Shown in pieces: positions 5,679 through 9,138 of a DNA stretch of 9,138 bases; the first letter of the stretch is position 1, and each line of letters begins with the position of its first letter. A program made the translations under genes and the position numbers. The notes beneath the pieces were generated by a model that saw only the letters and a program-made list of their open reading frames with translations, did not search any database and was not told where the DNA came from. Origin of the DNA: an uncultured Eubacteriales bacterium. Lineage in GTDB: Bacteria; Bacillota; Clostridia; Oscillospirales; Oscillospiraceae. Location of the stretch: the NCBI GenBank assembly GCA_900553805.1, contig USEU01000070.1, positions 1 through 9,138 of the forward strand, given 5' to 3'.

Positions 5679-6989
5679 ATGAAAAAGACTCTATGCCTCA
5701 TCCTCAGCATCATCATGTCCCTCAGCCTGCTGGCCGTCAGCGCCGGCGCGGAAGCTGCTACCGGCTTCGAAGGCCAGACCCTGAAGGTCGCTGCCTTTGA
5801 GGGCGGCTTCGGCTCCTCCTACTGGCAGAAGATCTGCGACGATTTTGCCGCCGCCTACGGCGTGACCGTCGAGCTGACCGCCAGCCCCACCATCGACGAC
5901 ATTGTGCGCCCCCAGATGATCGCCGGTGAGTACCCGGATATCGTGTTCTTCAACACCGCCGACTCCGTCCTGCACAAGGAAATGGTGAAGGAAGAAGCGT
6001 ACGTGGACCTGGCCGACGTTTTCGCCGGTCCCGCCATCGGCAAGGACTGCACCCTGGGCGAGATCATCCGGGACGGCATCCTGGAGACCACCAGGTTTGA
6101 TCCCTATCACGACGGCCGCGTTTTCCTCGCGCCTGTGGATGCCAGCGTCATGTGCCTGATCTACAACAAGACCCTGTTCGACGAAAACGGCTGGACCTTC
6201 CCCACCACCTGGGATGAGTTCTTCGCGCTGGGCGACGCCGCCAAGGAAAAGGGCTACTCCCTCTTCACCTACCCCGGCATTTACCCCACCTACAACACCC
6301 CCTTTGTTTACGGCGCGCTGGCCTCTGCCATCGGCGTTGAGAACCTGCAGAAGCTGGAGAACTACGACGCCTCCGGCCTGGAGACCGAGGAAGCCAAGCA
6401 GGTGTTTGCCAATGTGGCGAAGACCGTCTCCGAATACCTGATGCCCGGCACCACCGGCCTGAACCACACCCAGTCCCAGTCCGAGTTCATGCTGAACAAG
6501 GCGCTCATCATCTCCAACGGCGACTGGATCTGCGGCGAAATGGCTGACGCTCCCATGGCCGATGGCTTTGAGTGGGCCGCCGCTCCCTCCCTGAAGCTGA
6601 ACGAGGACGACACCGCTTACTATCAGCTGTCCGGCGCCGGCTTCGGCATTCCCACCGCTGCCGAGAATCAGGAACTGGCCAAGGAGTTCGTCCGCTTCTT
6701 CTACACCGACCAGTGCCAGCGCTATATGTGCGAGGCCGGCATGGTGTGCTGCACCAAGAACTTCCTGGAAGTTGCCGAGGATCTGATTCCCGAGGAGAAG
6801 AAGCCCTTCCTGTCCCTGAGCGATTCCGCCGCGGGCTTCTCCCTGAACTATGTCGCGGTCGATTCCAAGCTGGCTCCCGAGACCACCATGTTCGACGGCC
6901 TGACCGCCATTGCCAACGGCGACATGGATGCCGAGACCTGGCGTCAGAACACCATCGACGTGTTCAACCGCGTTGCCGCCGGTGAATAA
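5679..6989 (+). CDS. Extracellular solute-binding protein of a CUT1-type sugar ABC transporter
   Basis: A 436-residue exported protein that captures the sugar and delivers it to the two permeases encoded downstream. The signal peptide is clear: MKK, a hydrophobic core to about residue 20, then SAGAEAAT, with probable signal peptidase I cleavage near 24-27. The mature part follows the family 1 binding-protein pattern: beta strand LKVAAFEGG (35-43), YPDIVFFN (85-92), PVDASVMCLIYNKTLFDENGW (about 152-172), TTWDEFFALGDAAKEKGY (177-193), GDWI (281-284) and GFGIP (321-325). The start at 5679 has AAGG 7 bases upstream; the ATG at 5613 lacks a site and lies before the likely transcription start. Unusually for a Bacillota binding protein there is no lipobox cysteine, and the mature chain has eight Cys. 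The ligand is not predictable from sequence. Confidence 0.93.
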   Translation: MKKTLCLILSIIMSLSLLAVSAGAEAATGFEGQTLKVAAFEGGFGSSYWQKICDDFAAAYGVTVELTASPTIDDIVRPQMIAGEYPDIVFFNTADSVLHKEMVKEEAYVDLADVFAGPAIGKDCTLGEIIRDGILETTRFDPYHDGRVFLAPVDASVMCLIYNKTLFDENGWTFPTTWDEFFALGDAAKEKGYSLFTYPGIYPTYNTPFVYGALASAIGVENLQKLENYDASGLETEEAKQVFANVAKTVSEYLMPGTTGLNHTQSQSEFMLNKALIISNGDWICGEMADAPMADGFEWAAAPSLKLNEDDTAYYQLSGAGFGIPTAAENQELAKEFVRFFYTDQCQRYMCEAGMVCCTKNFLEVAEDLIPEEKKPFLSLSDSAAGFSLNYVAVDSKLAPETTMFDGLTAIANGDMDAETWRQNTIDVFNRVAAGE

Positions 6990-7025
6990 TTCCCCGTACT
7001 GAACGAGCAAGAAACCCATAAAAGA

Positions 7026-7076
7026 GGCTCTGGGCGGGCCGGCCGGAGCGATGGCCCCGCCGGTTTGCTCAGAGCT
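7026..7076 (+). other. Long intercistronic hairpin 1 after the binding-protein gene
   Basis: Positions 7026-7035 pair with 7067-7076 (GCTCTGGGC against GCTCAGAGC, with G-U pairs), 7036-7038 GGG with 7064-7066 TTT by G-U pairs, and CCGGC (7039-7043) with GCCGG (7059-7063), giving a stem of about 18 pairs. No U-tract follows, so it is probably not a simple terminator. It may protect the binding-protein mRNA from 3' decay so that more binding protein than permease is made. Confidence 0.6.
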
Positions 7077-7094
7077 CCCGAAAGAATTAACGTA

Positions 7095-7129
7095 GGGTCG
7101 CCGCTCCTGCCGCAAGGCGGCGGCGACCC
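7095..7129 (+). other. Intercistronic hairpin 2 before the first permease
   Basis: GGGTCGCCGC (7095-7104) and GCGGCGACCC (7120-7129) are perfect reverse complements; the interior can form an alternative GCCGC/GCGGC stem with loop AAG. It ends about 9 bases before the permease ribosome-binding site. No run of T follows, so partial termination, mRNA protection or control of permease translation are all possible. Confidence 0.6.
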
Positions 7130-7150
7130 GCTTCAAAAGGTGTGATATCT

Positions 7151-8065
7151 GTGCAGGTACTGAAAAAAAGAAGAAAGAAACAGCATGTGCCCATGGGGTT
7201 CCTCCTGCTGGGACTGCTGCCTACGGTAATCCTTGTGGGTCTGTTTCTTGTTTATCCCATGATCAAGTCCGCCGTATTTTCTCTCTATGATATGGGCGTG
7301 CTGCAAAAATCCGGCGATTATGTAGGCCTGGAAAATTACATTTATCTGTTCACAAAGGACGATTCCTTCCAGCGGGCGCTGGTGAATACCCTCAAGACCA
7401 TCGTTGTGGTCCCTGTCATCACGATCGCGATCGCGTTTGCGCTGGCCGTGCTGCTGCACCGCAGCAATCTGCGGGAAAAGAACCTGTACATCACGTTCTA
7501 TTTCTTTCCCTATTTCATGTCCTCCACCGTGGTGGCCGTGGTCTGGTGCTTTGTGTTTTTCCCCACCAGCAGCGGCATCCTGAATAATATGTTGATCCAT
7601 CTTGGGCTGGAAAACCTGACGCGCGTGTGGCTCGGCGACAGTAAAACGGCGCTGTGGTGCATCTGCGCCGTGATCATCTGGTGCTGCATCGGCTACTATG
7701 TGGTGCTGTACCTGTCCGGCCTGGACAGCATTTCCTCTGAGATCTACGAGGCGGCGACGCTGGACGGGGCCAGCGCATGGCAGCAGGTCACCCGGATCAC
7801 CCTGCCTCTTATGAAAAATATACTGGGCATTACCCTTGTGCTGCTGATGAGCGGCACCCTGGCCGTTACCTTTACGTATTCCAAGATCATGACCAACGGC
7901 GGCCCCTCGGGCAGCACTACCGTGCTGCTGCAATACATCTACAAGCAGGGCATCGAGCAGGGCAATGTGGGCTATGCTTCCGCTGTCACCGTGTTCACCA
8001 TGTTCCTGGGGATCTCCCTGGCGGTCCTCTCCCGGGTGATGACGAGCAAGTCTGAAAAGGAGTGA
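7151..8065 (+). CDS. Sugar ABC transporter permease, first subunit (MalF/UgpA type)
   Basis: A 304-residue inner-membrane protein forming half of the sugar channel. A basic N-terminus is followed by a helix at about 16-36 and further hydrophobic segments at about 83-102, 118-138, 167-190, 224-243 and 276-295, six in all. The ATPase-contact EAA loop is EIYEAATLDGAS (197-208) with TLPLM (217-221). Start choice: AAAGGTG (about 7136-7142) is 8 bases before GTG at 7151, but only about one base before the alternative GTG at 7142, so 7151 is preferred, giving a GTG start. It is separated from the binding-protein gene by two hairpins and from the second permease by 4 bp. No ATP-binding subunit is visible nearby, so it probably pairs with a shared MsmX/MsmK-type ATPase. 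Confidence 0.93.
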   Translation: MQVLKKRRKKQHVPMGFLLLGLLPTVILVGLFLVYPMIKSAVFSLYDMGVLQKSGDYVGLENYIYLFTKDDSFQRALVNTLKTIVVVPVITIAIAFALAVLLHRSNLREKNLYITFYFFPYFMSSTVVAVVWCFVFFPTSSGILNNMLIHLGLENLTRVWLGDSKTALWCICAVIIWCCIGYYVVLYLSGLDSISSEIYEAATLDGASAWQQVTRITLPLMKNILGITLVLLMSGTLAVTFTYSKIMTNGGPSGSTTVLLQYIYKQGIEQGNVGYASAVTVFTMFLGISLAVLSRVMTSKSEKE

Positions 8066-8069
8066 TTCC

Positions 8070-8924
8070 ATGAGAAATGACAGCAATAAAAGCACTGCGG
8101 AGCGTTTCAGAAAGCTGTTTCTGCGGGTCGTGCTCATTTGCATCCTTATAACAATGGTGTTTCCCCTGCTTTGGACCATCATGTCCTCGCTCAAGACCAA
8201 CCAGGAATACATGAGCAGCCCCTTGACCTTCCCGTCCGTCCTGGCCTGGGATAACTACGCAAGAGCGGTGGAAACCACCAACATGTTCACGGCCATCAAG
8301 AATTCTGCCTACGTGGTGCTGGTCTCACTGGTGACGCTGCTGGTGTGCGCAGTGCCCTGCTCCTTCATCCTGGTGCGCTACCGCGCCCCGGTCATCCGCT
8401 CCGTTTACGCGCTGCTGCTGGGCTGCCTGTTTATCAACGCCAGCTACATCATCATTCCGCTGTTCCTGGAGCTGCGGTCATTTAAGCTGCTGAACAATCT
8501 GACGGCCCTGGGCGTGCTGTACGGCACCTTCCAGCTGCCCTATTCCATCTTCCTGCTGACCGGCTATATGCGTGAGATCCCCCGCGACTACGAGGAGGCG
8601 GCCATTCTGGACGGCTGCTCCCCCTTCGGCGTGATGCGCCACATCGTCATTCCGCTTTCTAAATCCATCATCTTCACCGTCAGCATGATCTGCATCCTGA
8701 GCGCCTGGGGCGAGTACATCGTGGCCCTGGTCATGGTCACCAAGCCCGGGAAGCTCACCTTCCCGGTGAGCATCGCAAAGCTTTACGAGGTAGCCAAGTA
8801 CGCCACCGACTGGGGCGCGCTGTTCGCGGCGCTGACCATCAGTTTGCTTCCCACGCTGGCACTGTTCCTGGTGGGCGAAAAGTATGCCATCAAGGGCATG
8901 AGCATCGGCGGCCTGAAGGGCTGA
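8070..8924 (+). CDS. Sugar ABC transporter permease, second subunit (MalG/UgpE type)
   Basis: A 284-residue inner-membrane protein that completes the permease heterodimer. Hydrophobic segments are at about 17-40, 79-104, 110-134, 146-165, 199-224 and 248-268. The EAA loop YEEAAILDGCSPFGVMRHIVIP (about 174-195) has the MalG-type spacing. AAGGAG overlapping the end of the first permease lies 8 bases upstream of ATG, and the 4-bp gap to the first permease indicates coupled translation. The C-terminal KYAIKGMSIGGLKG is typical of this subunit family. It is followed by 75 bases without a hairpin before the next gene, so transcription probably continues into the oxidoreductase gene. Confidence 0.94.
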   Translation: MRNDSNKSTAERFRKLFLRVVLICILITMVFPLLWTIMSSLKTNQEYMSSPLTFPSVLAWDNYARAVETTNMFTAIKNSAYVVLVSLVTLLVCAVPCSFILVRYRAPVIRSVYALLLGCLFINASYIIIPLFLELRSFKLLNNLTALGVLYGTFQLPYSIFLLTGYMREIPRDYEEAAILDGCSPFGVMRHIVIPLSKSIIFTVSMICILSAWGEYIVALVMVTKPGKLTFPVSIAKLYEVAKYATDWGALFAALTISLLPTLALFLVGEKYAIKGMSIGGLKG

Positions 8925-8999
8925 GGCAAGTATTTCCCCGGCGGAAAGCCATTCACCATCAATAAAACGACCGGCATGAAAACCCAAGAGGACGAGAAA

Positions 9000-9138
9000 A
9001 TGTATATTAAACCAATCAAGTATGCGATACTGTCCTGCGTACACGGACACGCCACACAGTATATCAAATGGAACGACAGCCCCCTGTATGAGCTGGTGGG
9101 CGTCACCCAGGCAGCCAACTACCAGGGCGATCATCTGT
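9000..9138 (+). CDS. Gfo/Idh/MocA-family oxidoreductase, 5' part only (runs off the window)
   Basis: Only the first 46 codons are visible. The peptide MYIKPIKYAILSCVHGHATQ followed by YIKWNDSPLYELVGV looks like the opening beta-alpha-beta of a Gfo/Idh/MocA NAD(P)-dependent sugar dehydrogenase: strand YAILS, dinucleotide-binding turn, helix, then strand ELVGV. The turn is CVHGHA rather than the common GxGxxG, resembling the subgroup with a GHAHSY-type motif. AGAGG (8987-8991) lies 8 bases before ATG. It is in the same direction as the transporter, 75 bases after the second permease, so it is probably the fourth gene of that operon and may oxidise the imported sugar or its product. The family call rests on a short stretch. 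Confidence 0.6.
   Translation, partial: MYIKPIKYAILSCVHGHATQYIKWNDSPLYELVGVTQAANYQGDHL

Noticed and set aside
5691..7136. Minus-strand open frame opposite the binding-protein gene
   Set aside because: Gly/Val/His-rich shadow; the plus-strand protein has a signal peptide, binding-protein motifs and a ribosome-binding site.
7133..8212. Minus-strand open frame opposite the first permease
   Set aside because: Antisense to a permease with a clear EAA loop; no motif in the shadow frame.

Overview
The window looks like part of a carbohydrate-uptake locus from a high-G+C member of the Clostridia (Bacillota), probably an anaerobic gut-type organism. This rests on the YesM/YesN-type two-component pair, the CUT1 sugar ABC transporter, strong AGGAGG-like ribosome-binding sites, G/C-biased third codon positions (which open long antisense ORFs everywhere), and compact dispersed hairpin repeats. 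No 16S or other marker gene is present, so the taxon is inferred.

Layout: positions 1-116 hold an intergenic tail with a perfect 10-bp hairpin (82-106). Four genes on the minus strand follow, read right to left from about 5255 down to 117: a sensor histidine kinase (3489-5255), an AraC-type response regulator sharing one base with it (1933-3489), a 160-bp gap holding an inverted pair of hairpin repeats (1831-1970), a UPF0309-type SIS-domain sugar-phosphate protein (1041-1772), and a ribokinase-like PfkB kinase 9 bp further on (117-1031). A divergent, gene-free control region (5256-5678) separates this group from a plus-strand operon: a solute-binding protein (5679-6989), a spacer with two strong hairpins (7026-7129), two membrane permeases (7151-8065 and 8070-8924), and the first 46 codons of a Gfo/Idh/MocA-type oxidoreductase (9000 to the window end).

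How the parts probably work together: the kinase senses an extracellular signal, possibly the sugar itself or its bound form, and phosphorylates the regulator, which then probably activates the divergent transporter promoter; that promoter has a good -10 but a poor -35, as expected for an activator-dependent promoter. The binding protein and two permeases import a sugar or oligosaccharide. The ATPase subunit is absent and is presumably a shared MsmX/MsmK-type protein encoded elsewhere. The PfkB kinase, SIS protein and oxidoreductase are candidates for converting the imported substrate. The substrate is not identifiable from the sequence.

The most unusual points are the repeat pair that supplies the last codons and stop of the regulator, the double hairpin between the binding protein and first permease, a ribokinase-like enzyme lacking the substrate-binding Asp of ribokinase, a binding protein whose signal peptide has no lipobox, and a Cys cluster in the regulator's central region. 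None of these amounts to a clearly new system; the locus as a whole is a plausible but uncharacterised sugar-utilisation cluster.
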